Below, piece by piece: positions 22,566-34,420 of a DNA stretch of 64,000 nucleotides. The stretch lies in assembly GCA_922989275.2 (NCBI GenBank), contig OV277869.1, forward strand, positions 23,260,189 through 23,324,188. Direction: 5' to 3'. Made by a program: the position numbers and the translations under genes. The notes under the pieces were generated by a model, which saw nothing but the letters and a program-made list of their open reading frames with translations, had not been told where the DNA came from and did no database searches. The DNA is from Gari tellinella (Eukaryota; Mollusca; Bivalvia; Cardiida; Psammobiidae). Numbering within the stretch: the stretch's first letter is position 1; the number at the start of each line of letters is the position of its first letter.

Positions 22566-23178
22566 ATAGCACATGGCTTGGAGCTCTCGGCCAATCAGAT
22601 GCCTCAAAAACCTGTGAATATATCGTTTATTTTACAAAACCATGAAATAACTAACACACTGTTCACTTATTCCGCGCTTCCGTCATCTCAAGGCAATTTG
22701 ACGTCACAACCCTAGCAATCCTCCGAGCGGGTCACCGCGAAAACCTTTTGCCTGCACTGTAGGCTTAACGACAAATAATCGGAATAAACACCAGATCAAG
22801 GATTCAAACTAAAGCAATACGGTAATTTCACAGTATCAATAATAGATCTAGATCTATACCCCATCCTTTTGGACCTAGATATATGCATTGTTTCAGCTGT
22901 AAGATCGGAGGGGAACTGCACTCGCTTGATGACGTCATATTATGTACAGTGAGACCTAAACTTTAAAGGCAATTAATAATGAATTGTGCTTACATATAGA
23001 GCTTCAATAAGCGTTATTTATGTTGGTGTTAAAGCATGCTTAATGTCTCAAACTACACATTGAAATAACCTTTCAATTTAAGTAAAATATTACTAATAAA
23101 ATGACTTTTTCGTCTAAAACAAAAAGCAGTAACGAAGGGTCTTCTTGTTTTCCTCGAGCCCAAGCCAGTGCTAAATAG
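22566..23178. other. Intergenic, no recognised feature
   Basis: No coding pattern or family assigned; 22840-22860 has an AGATCTAGATCT run. Confidence 0.45.
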
Positions 23179-23266
23179 GTTAGACCATGGTTGTGCGCGA
23201 ATAAACGACATAGTTCTCGGGGGCCCTCGAACTATATCGTTTATTTGCGCACAACCATGGTCTAAC
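23179..23266. repeat. Palindrome with TTAGACCATGGTTGTGCGC arms
   Basis: Nearly symmetric, 38-40-bp arms around a CTCGGGGGCCC centre. The open frames over it on both strands are products of the symmetry, not genes. Confidence 0.85.
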
Positions 23267-23324
23267 AAGAAAGCTGATAAGACAACAATGTCGGGCTATA
23301 TGCGCCTACATGGGTTAGTTAACT

Positions 23325-23571
23325 CATTACCCCATAGCCTGTTTCTAGTTTTGAAGATATAAGACCGCTTAAAGCAGGATACAAGTTGAGCAGAATGCGC
23401 CTTAAGGGGCATTCTGCTTTACTTTCAGTCTGCTTTAAGCTATTATCTGCTAGAATATAGAAAATATTTCCTATGATTTTTATTTGAGACAGTATAAATT
23501 GAAAGTATTTTCTTTAGTGGATGAATTAATTAAAGGCGTAAAAATGTGTATTTATGGAGTAATGGGTTAAA
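23325..23571. mobile_element. MITE family M3, well preserved
   Basis: Left end TTACCCCATAGCCTGTTTCT and right end TATGGAGTAATGGGTTA; central hairpin 23363-23435 (GCAGAATGCGCCTTAAGG, GGCATTCTGC). The best reference copy of M3 in the window. Confidence 0.85.
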
Positions 23572-23737
23572 GTCATAATGAATCGATTGTAGATCTAAGA
23601 TCAATTGAATAGAAACTGTGTGATCTGGATCTAAACTCATGTGATGGAAAAGTTCTTTACTACATGTACTTGGAAAGGTCTACCCTTTGTAATGCACATC
23701 ACTTGTGACAGTAAAATATGAGTTATTCATGCTTTAT

Positions 23738-23805
23738 AGGCAAACAGTTTGGATCCAAATGAGACACTGAGTATACGTATTGTCTCATTTGGATCCAAGC
23801 TATTT
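23738..23805. repeat. Hairpin H1, diverged centre
   Basis: GCAAACAGTTTGGATCCAAA...TGTCTCATTTGGATCCAAGC; the usual GATCAGACGCCG core is replaced by a GAGACACTGAGTATACG variant. Confidence 0.75.
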
Positions 23806-24404
23806 CATGACAGTGACAATTATTTCACAAAACAACCCGGTGCGTGTTTAGTTGTGCGTGTTTCAATTTTTGTCTTCTGTTACATAAATGATGTTTGTTC
23901 CTAGAAAAATTACAATAAATACAAATATATCAATTTACACTTCTGCTTTTTGCTGATTAAATCCAATGAATAAATCAAATGATGTTCAGTTAAACTCTGA
24001 AACCTCTGAAAACTGAACACCTATGCAGCATGATAAGAATGCAGAATCCTATAAAGGCTTTGTGCAACACTACCTAAACTCATTAAGCAACCATCTGTTA
24101 CAAAGATACATGTATATGTATTTTTAACACTTATTGTTTGGTTTTTAGAGGTTCTACTGTACATCCAAATATGTCAGAACTCCATGTAGCTATGTTGATG
24201 GCTTCTTTTCTGAGCCTCGTCCAGATTCACTCCGTCAAACTGTAGTTCGAAGTATATCACTGGTTTTCGCAGACTCGTTGTATTTAATCAGGCCCCATAG
24301 CACCAGGATGGCCGACAGTTTTCAACTTTTGTTCTTCTCGTCAGGTAAAAAGTCTGAAAATATATGATAATAAACTTCATTACCACGGGCTCACTATCCG
24401 GGGA

Positions 24405-24718
24405 GAATTTATTATAATAATAAAGAGCTCAATGAAACACTGACTTGGGTCTCTACATCTCCGCTTGCCAGAAACAGAGATCCAAAACAAAAGCGCCATC
24501 CACCACTATACAGAGTGAAATACATGAATTTACAACTTCTTTCAATCATTTCGCTAATGGCGAATTTATTATAATAATAAAGAGCTCACTGAAACACTGA
24601 CTTGGGTCTCTACATCTCCGCTTGCCAGAAACAGAGATCCAAAACAAAAGCACCACCCACTACTATACAGAGTGAAATACATGAATTTACAACTTCTTTC
24701 AATCATTTCGCTAATGGC
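24405..24718. repeat. 157-bp tandem duplication
   Basis: Units at 24405 and 24562 start GAATTTATTATAATAATAAA and differ at only a few bases (for example GCGCCATCCACC against GCACCACCCAC). Not part of a larger array. Short frames across it are not called as genes. Confidence 0.9.
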
Positions 24719-25744
24719 TTCACACGCTCCTTCACACTATCCTGCATTAAACACCGGGTCGTATTTCTACTTTCATTTTCGATCTAAACACGCTACGGTT
24801 TGTACACATACATTTCCAAAAGCTCGCTTTTCCTTCTTAAAGTCTGGAATTTCTTTTCCTGATTTCGGCTTTTAACTCGGAAATAGTTAAAGACCCGAAT
24901 TTCGTTTCGATCCTGTCAGTTACATGTATCGATGTAGATTCGTAGATTATGTTGATATTCAATATTTTGTGTTCGGTTACGCAGCGCATCAACAGGTAAT
25001 AAACAAAAGAATGTGCCTGCTTGGAACGGGAACACCGGGTGCTGCCAGCGGTAGAATCAGGCGTAGATAATTCACTACTAGTCCCCATTATACATACGGG
25101 CTATTCGCAACTAAATAATTGACACATGGATGTAGTGTGTAATATTAGCTATCGACATGGTCTCTGGAGTGTGTTTACATCTTGCTTATAGGAAGAAGCT
25201 ATCTTCATTCTGATTGGCTACTTAACATTCGGGTGTTTACGTAGAAATCACTCCGCTGTCGGTTCTACCTGGATGGACTATGTTTTATCCGCCAGTAGCC
25301 AGTAGGCGGTAAATAGGCGATTGGCAATAGCAAACGTACTAATTCTAATAGCCCTTACTCTCAAGACGAAAAGGCCACAAGCTTGATTAATGCGTATATA
25401 TAAACAACCATTATCGTTATCATCACGAAAAACATCGATTACACATGGTTGTTAAGGCTTTTAACGAATAGTGCAAAAACACGGCCACAATCTTTCCCCA
25501 AAAAGAAGGTATTTTGGTGTTTTTGTTTAAAGTTTTTGTTCACCTCGAGGGAGCCTTCAATCTGCTGTATAAAAACGGAGTCAGCTTGATTTATCCTTTT
25601 AAAACCACAGCCAGATGCCATTTTCTCATGATGTTGTGTAGCGTTTGAATGAATAAGGTAAACAAAAGGCCACAAGCTTTTTCTGAAAAAATATTTTTGG
25701 GTTTTAGCAGTAGAACTGTTGTGTGCCGTGATAGCTACGTGAAG
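24719..25744. other. Intergenic, no recognised feature
   Basis: No exon or repeat family assigned. Frames at 24837-25088 and 25439-25675 lack any recognisable domain. Confidence 0.4.
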
Positions 25745-27362
25745 GACGAAGTTGGTAAACTACACTGTAGGCCAAAAACCTATAAAAATCTTCTCCTCTG
25801 AAACCTTTATAGTGCGCTCACATTTGCTCTACGGCGGCCGTACGGCGGCCGCAGAGACGTGAAATCGAAAGAATCTTACGGCGACCGTATCCCAATGTTT
25901 TACAGGCCGTAGAGGTCGCCGTAGAGTTATAACGCGGAGTTATAACATTTTTTTCATTTCTACGGCGGCCGTAGAAACACACGCCGTAGAGTGGTTCTAC
26001 GGCTGCCGTACGGCAGCCGTACGGTTGCCGTACGGCCGCCGTAACTCGATAGTCAATTTCCCTTTTGAGCATTTGTACTTTTGTTCATATATGTAAAACA
26101 TGTATATTATCTAAAAATGGATTTAGATGTTCCAAAAGCTGTCCAAATGAGTCCTTTGAGTTCATGGTGTTGTTGGACTGATATAAGTTGTGTGAACATG
26201 TAGCAAAACCAAGTTGTGTAGCAGGAGCAGCATTTTGGTTGCAAAGTATCTGATGGGACTTCTACGGCGGCCGTACGGTTGCCGCAGATTTTTTAACCCC
26301 ACCAAAATAAAATCTCGCCGCGCGGCAGCCGCAGCAAATGTGAGCGCAACACACGGCGGTCGTAGGAATTCTGCGGCGGCCGGGGAATTGCTACTCGCCG
26401 TAGAAATGATTAGCCGTGCGGCCGCCGTACGGCAGCCGCAGCAAATGTGAGCGAGGCATAAGGCCCAGACCTTTTATATTTGGCATCTAGCTTAGCTTTG
26501 TGGTCCTCTACAAAAAAAATTTCAAATCATGACCCAAGGGCCAAAAATGGCCCTGCCATAGGGCTTATCAGTTTTATATAGACTTATATAGGAAAACCTT
26601 TAAAAATCTTCTTCTCTGAAACCGTAAGGCCCAGACCTTTTATATTTGGCATCTAGCTTTGCCTTATGGTCCTCTACCAAAATTGTTCAAATCATGACCC
26701 CTGTGTCAAAAATGGACCCGCCCTGGAGCTTATCAATTTTACATAGACTTATATAGGAAAACCATTAAAATCTTCTTCTCTGAAACCATAAGGTCAAGAC
26801 CTTTTATATTTGGCATCTAGCTTTGCCTTATGGTCCTTTACCAAAATTGTTCAAATCATGACCCCCGTGTCAAAAATGGACCCGCCCCGGGGCTTATCAG
26901 TTTTACATAGACTTATATGTGAAAACCTTTAAAAATCGTCTACTCTGAAACCGTAAGGCCCAGACCTTTTATATTGGGCATCTAGCTTTGCCTTATGGTC
27001 CTCTACCAAAATTGTTCAAATCATGTCCCCATGGTAAAAAATGGCCCTGCCTCGGGGCTTATCAGTTTTACATAGACTTATAATGGATTTTTAAAAAAAA
27101 AACAATTGCTTCTCTGAAACCATTGTCAGAATTCAATAAAATATTGAATGAATATTGTTTAAGTGACCCTTTATAAGCACTATTTATATCATTGCCATAG
27201 TTTCCCCTTTTGCTCAAATAGTAATAATAACAAACAGATTCCGAATTACTTCTTCATGCAACAGACCACATACATGCAATGACAAACTTTATTTTGCATT
27301 GAGTAATATAACACAATAGTCCTCAGGTGAGCGATTTTGGGCCGCATGCGGCTCTTGTTTGG
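25745..27362 (+). mobile_element. Pearl-like element (family A) with about 165-bp monomers, plus-oriented
   Basis: Monomers with the landmark CAGACCTTTTATATTTGGCATC at about 26465, 26632, 26797 and 26962 (spacing 164-167 bp), each with GATAAGCCCC-type GGGGCTTATCAGTTTTACAT. The right end GGTGAGCGATTTTGGGCCGC and CGGCTCTTGTTT is at 27326-27360. The left end is missing. It is interrupted by the GC-rich element at 25812-26458. Confidence 0.85.
25812..26458. mobile_element. GC-rich TIR element built of ACGGC-N-GCCGT palindromes
   Basis: Ends CGCTCACATTTGCT (25815) and AGCAAATGTGAGCG (to 26453) form terminal inverted repeats. A third copy of the end is internal (26333-26347), so two elements may be nested. 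The body is studded with ACGGCGGCCGT, ACGGCAGCCGT and ACGGTTGCCGT words, far more GC-rich than anything around it. It splits a pearl-like monomer between TGAAACCTTTATAG and TAAGGCCCAGACC. No frame of note. Confidence 0.85.
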
Positions 27363-27376
27363 TTTTGTTGCTTCTT

Positions 27377-28238
27377 TATGTGGCTTTTCACACCTTTTTA
27401 ACAATTGGAAAGTCACATAAACCTGAAATGTTAGAATGTCTGTTCGTTCGTCCGTTCGTCGTCAACACTTTCTTTAAACGACATCTCGTCCTAAACTACT
27501 GAATGGATTTTTACTAAACTTTTCAGGAATGGTCCTTATATGGTGCTTTTTCAAAATTGTTCAAAAGTTCCGGTCCGTTGCATATCTAGGTCAAGAGAGC
27601 TAAACATAGATCGTTTTCAAAAAAACCTTAAAACATCTTCTTGTCTGAAACCACAGTACCCTGAGCTTAGATATTTAACACATCTCGAGGTACTTTACTA
27701 AAATTGTTAAAATGGTTCCGGTCCATTGCATATCTAGGTCACATGAGCTAAAAATAGATCGTTTCAATAAAAACTTAAAAAATCTTCTTGTCTAAAACCA
27801 CAGTACCCTGAGCTTAGATATTTTGCACAAAGCATCATCTTCATGTCCTCTATATAAGATTGTTCAAGTTATTTCCCTAGGGTCAACGATGATTATATAG
27901 TGAAATCTTTAAATCTCTTCTTCTCTAAAACTAATGTGGCCAGAGCTTTTATATTTGGCATGGTGACATTTCTAGAGGTACTTCACCAATAGTGTTCATA
28001 TGATTCCGGTCCGTTGCATATCTAGGTCACATTGAGCTAAAATAGATTTGTTCAATTAAATCTTTAAAAATCTTTTTGTCGTACACCACAGTACCCAGAG
28101 CTTAGATATTTGCGCACACAACACCATATACTCAGCAAATGGCACTATCATATTGTCATAATTTCTCAACTAAGATATTTTACATTTTCATCAATGGTCC
28201 GAGGTGAGCGATTTAGGAACGCATACGGCTCTTGTATA
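27377..28238 (+). mobile_element. Pearl-like element (family A variant), plus-oriented
   Basis: Starts TTATGTGGCTTTTCACACC with an inner complement AAAGTCACATAAAC, then TTCGTTCGTCCGTTCGTCG, about four monomers (GAGCTTAGATATT landmark), and the right end GGTGAGCGATTTAGG...CGGCTCTTGTA. Directly follows the previous element. Confidence 0.8.
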
Positions 28239-28497
28239 TGTTAAAGTAATCAGCCATGTTATTATTGTCCAGCGGTGGGCTATTTGTTTAAAATAATGCA
28301 AGCTATCGCAATCAAAACAAATTTACAGGTATGTAAGAATTTACAAACAAAAACACCCATAAAATACGAACAACCAAACAAACAACCAACAAACAAACGT
28401 TTAAAATAGTTATTGGGTGTATAATTAAGGTAAGTGTTTTAAGTTGAAGTAATATAAGGAAACGTTTTGAAAGCTGATGGATCGGAGGTAACAAAGA

Positions 28498-30222
28498 AAA
28501 ATGATTTTAGAAGAGATTAAAGCATTTTATGAAAATTTATATAATTTATCTAAAGATGTAGATACAAAACATGATGAATAATATTATTATTTTGAAAATG
28601 ATAACATCCCCAAACTTAGTCCAGAGGGATCCGAATCTATAGAAAGAGTATTAAAACTTTATGAAGCAACGAACGTTTTGAAAAAGATGAAAAATAATAA
28701 TAGTTCCGGTACAATTGGCTTTAGCGCTGACTTCTATAAAATAGTTTGGGGAAAATCGGTATATTTGTTGTTAGAGCACTAACAGAATCTTATCGCATTA
28801 AGAATTGTCCAAACACAAACCAAATTTCTAATTACATGCATTCCAAAATAGATAAACCTATACAATATCATTGGCGCCCTATGCCACTTTTTAACACAGT
28901 TTATAAGATCTGGGTGCATAGGAAATCGATTAAATGTCCTTCCTACACTTAATCATCAAGATCAAACATGGTTTCTGAAAGGACGTTATATAGGAAAAAA
29001 TACTAGGTTAATATATGATTTGCTTCATTATACAGAAGAAAATGATATATCAGGTATTTTACTTTAATCGATTTCAAAAAATCTTTCGATTCTCTGTATT
29101 GGTCTTTTGTAAGAAAAACAATAAAACTTTTAATTTTTGCTGCTCAATACAAACGTGGTTTGACATATTTTATAAAGACGCAAAGTCAGCCGTTCTCAGT
29201 GTGGCTTCCTTTCAGACTTTTTTTTTAAGATTGGGCGGGGCTGCAGACAAGGATATCCTTTATCTTGTTATATATTTAATATGTGTGCCGAAATCCTATC
29301 GATTAAAATACGGTCAAACACAAACATTAGAGGTATAACAATAAATCAAACTGAATATAAATGGTCTCGATTGTAATTGTGGATGGTTCAAGCGAATTCT
29401 CTTAATGAAACGCTCGGTACTCTTTCAAGTATACAGAAATTTCAGGTCTAAAAGTTAATTTTGAAAAAAACAAAAGTAGTATGATTAGGTAAGGAAAATA
29501 TAGTTCTGACACAATTAAAGCGAAATGGAAACTTACATAGAACCAAAAATCAATTTGAGATGCTAGGAATACGTTTTTATATCGATTTGGATAAGATTAT
29601 TAATTTGAATTATAAACCAAAAATAATTGAAATAGAAGAATCAATCAAATATTGGAACAGGAGAATATTAACACCTATATCAACTGTTATCAAAATTTTG
29701 TTGGTCGCTAAACCAAATCATTTGTTTCTTGCTTTGCCGAAGCTTTCAGAGTCAATGATCAACAATTTACAAAATATTTTTATAACTACGTCTGGAGCGG
29801 AAGTCACAAAATAAAACAATATTTGTTATTGTAAAAGAATACGAAGAAAGGGGATAGATGGTTAACTTAAGATGAGAGTGTTTATAGACACACTTAAAAC
29901 AACATTGATTAGAAAGTTAATAACGAATAATGGGAGATGGGCAGGCATTATTAAACATGATATAGATGTCAACAACATGTTAAATTGTCGAAAGCATTAG
30001 TATGAACGTTTTGCAAGTAAATGTACCAATATATTTTGGGCTAAAACTTTTAAGGCATTTTCAAAAATAATAGATAAACCTATTGATAATGACGCCATTC
30101 AAGAGTATCCATTATTTAATAACGACATGATTTTAGTTGGACAAAACGTTTTTGTCTAAAATTATGGTTTCAATATGGTTTACATTGCATTGTAGACTTG
30201 GTAAATGAAAATGGATGTCTCC
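28498..30222 (+). pseudogene. Dead non-LTR retrotransposon (L1/Tx1-like), reverse-transcriptase part
   Basis: Translation over several frames gives typical L1-clade landmarks in order: ILEEIKAFYENLY (28503), LKKMKNNNSSGTIGF and SADFYKIVW before the RT palm, HQDQTWFLKGRYIG (about 28960), YQVFYFNRFQKIF matching the usual L-x-DFEKAFD block but damaged, GCRQGYP-like residues near 29240, and C-terminal LKINNLNYKPKI-type sequence at 29560-29815. Many frameshifts and stops, so no function. It would reverse-transcribe its RNA at a nicked target if intact. The 5' endonuclease part is absent. It is cut at the right by the family B element at 30228. Confidence 0.85.
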
Positions 30223-30227
30223 AACGC

Positions 30228-31360
30228 GTTTGTTATGCCCCCACCACTAGAAGCGGGGGCTATATAGGAAACGCCTTGTTCGTCCGTCCGCCAGTCCGTC
30301 GGTCGGTCCGTCGGTCCATCGGTCCATCGCGTTATTCCGAGACATTTGCCTTTTTCTTAAAAACCATTTATGATACCATCTTCAAACTTGTTATACATTA
30401 TCAGTGTTATGTGGGGACACTCAATGACAGGTTTCATAACTTATAACTTTCGCACTAAATTTGACAAAAGTTTGCCCCTTTCTAACTTGATTTTTTGTGT
30501 TTTAATCAAGACATTTTTCTTGCAACGTGCCATTTTCTTATAAACTATTCATGACATTCTCTTCAAACTTGGTACACATTATGAGCGGTGTATTGTCAGA
30601 CTTTTCTGTTTGTCAACTCTTGCACAAAATTTGACAGGATTATGCCCCTTTATAACTTGAAAGTTTTTTACATTGTCTTTAAACTTGGTACAAATTATGA
30701 GTGTGATGTTTGCAGACTCTACTGTAAGTTGCATAACTCTTGCAAAAAAGGACACAAGTATGCCCCTTTTAAACTTGAAATATTGCTCTAATTTTCTTGG
30801 AACATGCCATTTTCTTGAAAACTATTTATGATATTGTCTTCAAACGTGGTACACATTATAAGTGTTGTATTGTGAGACCTTTCTTCAAGTGTGACAACTC
30901 TTACACATTTTTTACAAATGCCCCTTAATTCACTTGAAATGTTGCTCCTTAGCTAAAACATTCTGCCATTTTCTTGAGAACTGTTTGTGATAATATTTTC
31001 AAACTTGGTCCACACTACTAATATTATGTTTTAACACTCTTCCTCAATTTGAATAACTCCTCAACAAAAAATGGCAGAATTATGCTCCCTTTTAACTTTA
31101 ATATTTTCGCCATGCCATTTTCTTGAAAACTGGTTATGATATTGACTACAAAATTGAAACACATTCTTTTTCTCCAAGTTTCATAACTCTTACACATTTG
31201 ACAGAGTTATTTCCCTTTTCAACTTGAATTTTCCAAATTAACAAAGGAAGATGAAGGTCAATTGTTTACTTGCTATTTATTATATTATGTAGGGTTTGAG
31301 ACAGGGCAGTTTGCAGTGGGGGTATCAATCATTTTAGTGACAGCTCTAGTCGGAACTGAA
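30228..31360 (+). mobile_element. Second CCGT-bearing monomeric repeat family (family B)
   Basis: Begins TTATGCCCCCACCACTAGAA, then CGTCCGTCCGCCAGTCCGTC at 30280, followed by about six degenerate monomers near 165-175 bp (landmarks CATTTTCTTGAAAAC, CTTCAAACTTGGTACACATT, ATGCCCCTTT), and ends GCAGTGGGGGTATCAATCAT...GACAGCTCTAGT. Same layout as family A but unrelated ends and monomers. No coding sequence. Confidence 0.8.
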
Positions 31361-32200
31361 ATGCATTAAGTTGTTTTATTGTATACCTTACTATAACTAG
31401 AAAAAATTGCCGCTGAAAATTGTCTTTACGGAGGTCATGTGACCAATCCATAATGGCACATAATTATCAAAAGATAAAACGACGTCGTCAAAATGTACTC
31501 GATAGCGTAGCGATTTTTAACGTTTCACATTCTAGATCTACATGTACTACAAATGTTCTGCGTGGGCTAAACTCCCCATAACCAACTCCATATGTTCGAG
31601 ATCTCACGCTCTGAGGATTTCTGATAGATCTAGGGCTACCAATACTTTGTCACCTCTATCGTTTTAAGTTTGTGAAATTGTGAGCAGTTGATAGCAGTTA
31701 AACGATATTTGTTACCACGTCATTTGCTTGAAGATATACAAGAACAAGAGCCACATGCGGCCCTAAATCGCTCAACTGAGTAACTTTTGTGTTACTCGAT
31801 GCATAATGAAGTTTGTCATTGCATGTATGTGGACTGTTGCATGAAACTGTTACAACTCGGAATTAGGTTTTCCTGTAGAAGTATATATAAAACTGATAAG
31901 CCCCGGGGCGGGGCCATTTTTTACCCTGGGGTCATGATTTGAACAATCTAGTTAGAGGACCATAAGACAAAGCTAGATGCCAAATATAAAAGGTATGGGC
32001 CGTACGGTTTCAGAGAAGAAGATTTTTAAAGGTTTTACTACATAATTAAGTATTTGTAAAACTTATAAGCCCCGGGGCGGGCCATTTTTTATCCGGGGTC
32101 ATGTTTTGAACAATCTTGGTAGAGGACCATAAGACAAAGCTAGATGCCAAATACAAAAGGTCTGGGTCTTAGAGTTTCAGAGCAGAAGAGTTTTAAAGGG

Positions 32201-32718
32201 ACTCGCAACCGGATGGTGTTCTTGTCAAAATAAAATAAAATACTCAAATAAAAGCAAATTTGTGGCATTATTTGGCTTTTGACATTAAAAAAATATGATC
32301 AGTCCAAAAAACGTCTCAAGAATCGTCACCGAATCTTAGTTTTTTAGATATTTTCCATCGTTTTTCCATAGCGTTAGCTAACGGTATATTTGTTGTTGTT
32401 GCTTCTCTACACGGGGTCAGACATAAACCCGAGCCGAATAATGTTCTATTAATAGCTATCATTGAAGTACGTTAATTCGCTACCATATATATAGAGAGCG
32501 TCCGTAACCGAGGGCGTAAAGGCGATGCCTCATTTTTCATTTTTGTCTCCGCATGGATGGTCACGGGTTCGAATCCCACCAGAGCTTCTTCTTTTTTTTT
32601 TTTTTGAAATGCATTTTTTAACAGAATTTATTATCCTAAACTAAATTTTACCCATTTATATAAGCATTTGACATATATTTACAAATTACTATTTTTAATG
32701 CTTGATCCGGTTGCGAGC
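32201..32718. mobile_element. TIR element with an internal tRNA-Ser-like sequence
   Basis: Ends CTCGCAACCGGAT (32202) and ATCCGGTTGCGAG (to 32717), with TTTAAAGG on both sides as a likely target duplication. Contains the tRNA-like segment at 32496-32586 and a T-rich run at 32591. Inserted in a pearl-like monomer. Confidence 0.85.
32496..32586 (+). pseudogene. tRNA-Ser-like sequence (pseudo-tRNA)
   Basis: CCGTAACCGAGGGCGTAAAGGCG resembles a type-II tRNA D-arm region (box A), and GGTTCGAATCCCACC is a good box B. The long variable region fits Ser or Leu. The acceptor ends (GAGAGCG and AGAGCT) pair poorly and no clear anticodon loop is seen, so it is not a working tRNA. Confidence 0.65.
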
Positions 32719-33555
32719 CTCTTTAAAGGTTTATTCCTATATAAGTCTATGTAAAACTGATAAGCCCCGGGGCGGGGCCATTTTTGTTCCGGGGGTCATG
32801 ATTTGAGCAATCTTGGTAGAGGACCATAAGGCAAAGCTAGATGCCAAATATAAAAGGTCTGGGACTTACAGTTTCAGAGAAGAAGATTTGTAAAGGTTTT
32901 CCCTTATAAGTCTATGTAAAACTGATAAGCCCCGGGGCGGGGCCATTTTTGATCCTGGGGTCATGATTTGAACAATCTTGGTAAAGGACCATAAGATAAA
33001 GCTAGATGTCAAATATAAATTGTCTAGGCCTTAAGGTTTCAGAGATGAAGATTTTTAAAGGTTTTCCTATATAAGTCTATGTAAAACTGATAAGCCCCGG
33101 GACGGGGCCATTTTGATCCTGGGATCATGATTTGAACAATCTTGGTAAAGGACTATAAGATAAAGCTAGATGCCAAATATAAATTGTCTGGGCCTTCAGG
33201 TTTCAGAGATGAAGATTTTTAAAGGTCTTCCTATATAAGTCTATGTAAAACTGATAAGCCCCGGGACGGGGCCATTTTAATCCTGGGGTCATGATTTGAA
33301 CAATCTTGGTAAAGGACCATAAGATAAAGCTAGATGCCAAATATAAATTGTCTGGGCCTTAAGGTTTCAGAGATGAAGATTTTTAAAGGTTTTCCTATAT
33401 AAGTCTATGTAAAACTGATAAGCCCCGGGGCGGGGCCATTTTTGACCTTGGGGTCATGATTTGAACAATCTTAGTACAGGTCCATAAGGCAAAGCTAGAT
33501 GCCAAATATAAAAGGTCTAGGGCATACAGTTTAAGAGAAGAAGAGTTTTAAAGAG

Positions 33556-34420
33556 AGATTCAAGATTCAAGATTCAAACATTTGATTAAGTAACGTAAAC
33601 ATTAACATGTTTCTTGTTACATGATACAATGGATTGTTAATATAGTATACATGACAATTTCCTTGTATATACTCTGTTGTCCATCTCATCCATATTTGGA
33701 TATAAAATACCAATATAACTCGGAATTCTTTTTATTACCTGAGGTTGGACGTATCCGAACCACATACAATCAAAAGTTTGTACAGTATTACCCCTCAACA
33801 GCAACCGTCATTTTCGGATGGTATATAATCTCAGAATCACATGACTTCCCACTGGGAAACAAAAGCAACGCAGGAAGTTCCTACAGGAGCCCTCTGTATT
33901 ACTTTCGTATAACAGTGAACCGCCACCTATTCCACTACGCTAGTGTTGCCTGGTCGCTCAAGAGGGACAATAAAGTAATATAAAAAGATACTGTAAGGCA
34001 TGAAACCTAATACTCTAATATGTAAACAACAACGGAATTACAATTTTTTTTTTACAGTAATACCCCCTTCACAGCGACCTATCTGAAGGATGAACTTAGG
34101 TATTTCAGACACCCGTGACTGTCCGCTGCAAGACACAAGCAATCCAGAATACTCATATATACTGGAGCCCTCTGCATTACACTTGTCCTACACTAGAATT
34201 ATGTGCTATTTAGAAAAGCATGTGGATGGTCACTGCAAGACAAACGTAGCAAAGAAAGTTCGTACATGAGCTCGCTGGCCTAAGCTCGTTCATGAGTACA
34301 CCTCTACCAGGCTCTAATGAGATATGGGTTCATTGCCGCTCAAGGGGGATAACACTGTAATATGATAGGATAATATTTGCATAAAATCAGAAACAGAGAT
34401 ATAGTTGTTATAAAGGATTA
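33556..34420. repeat. Insert in the pearl-like element, made of degenerate repeats
   Basis: Starts with ATTCAAGATTCAAGATTCAA. Two to three related blocks carry GGAGCCCTCTGTATTAC (33883) and GGAGCCCTCTGCATTAC (34165), and CGCTCAAGAGGGACAATAAAG (33956) and CGCTCAAGGGGGATAACAC (34337). An open frame at 33621-33983 crosses them and has no domain. Origin unknown. Confidence 0.65.

Noticed and set aside
23053..23362. Paired frames on both strands sharing LDHGCA and RPWSN-type residues
   Set aside because: Caused by the palindrome at 23179-23266.
24130..24350. Possible minus-strand exon (LRKPVIYFELQFDG...)
   Set aside because: Short, with stops on both sides and no convincing acceptor/donor pair; no homology to the family exons.
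32496..32586. Functional tRNA-Ser gene
   Set aside because: Box B is good, but the acceptor stem does not pair and no clear anticodon stem-loop is visible; kept only as a pseudo-tRNA.
33621..33983. 120-residue frame in the pearl-like insert
   Set aside because: Lies over degenerate repeated blocks in an inserted repeat; no known domain, no second exon.
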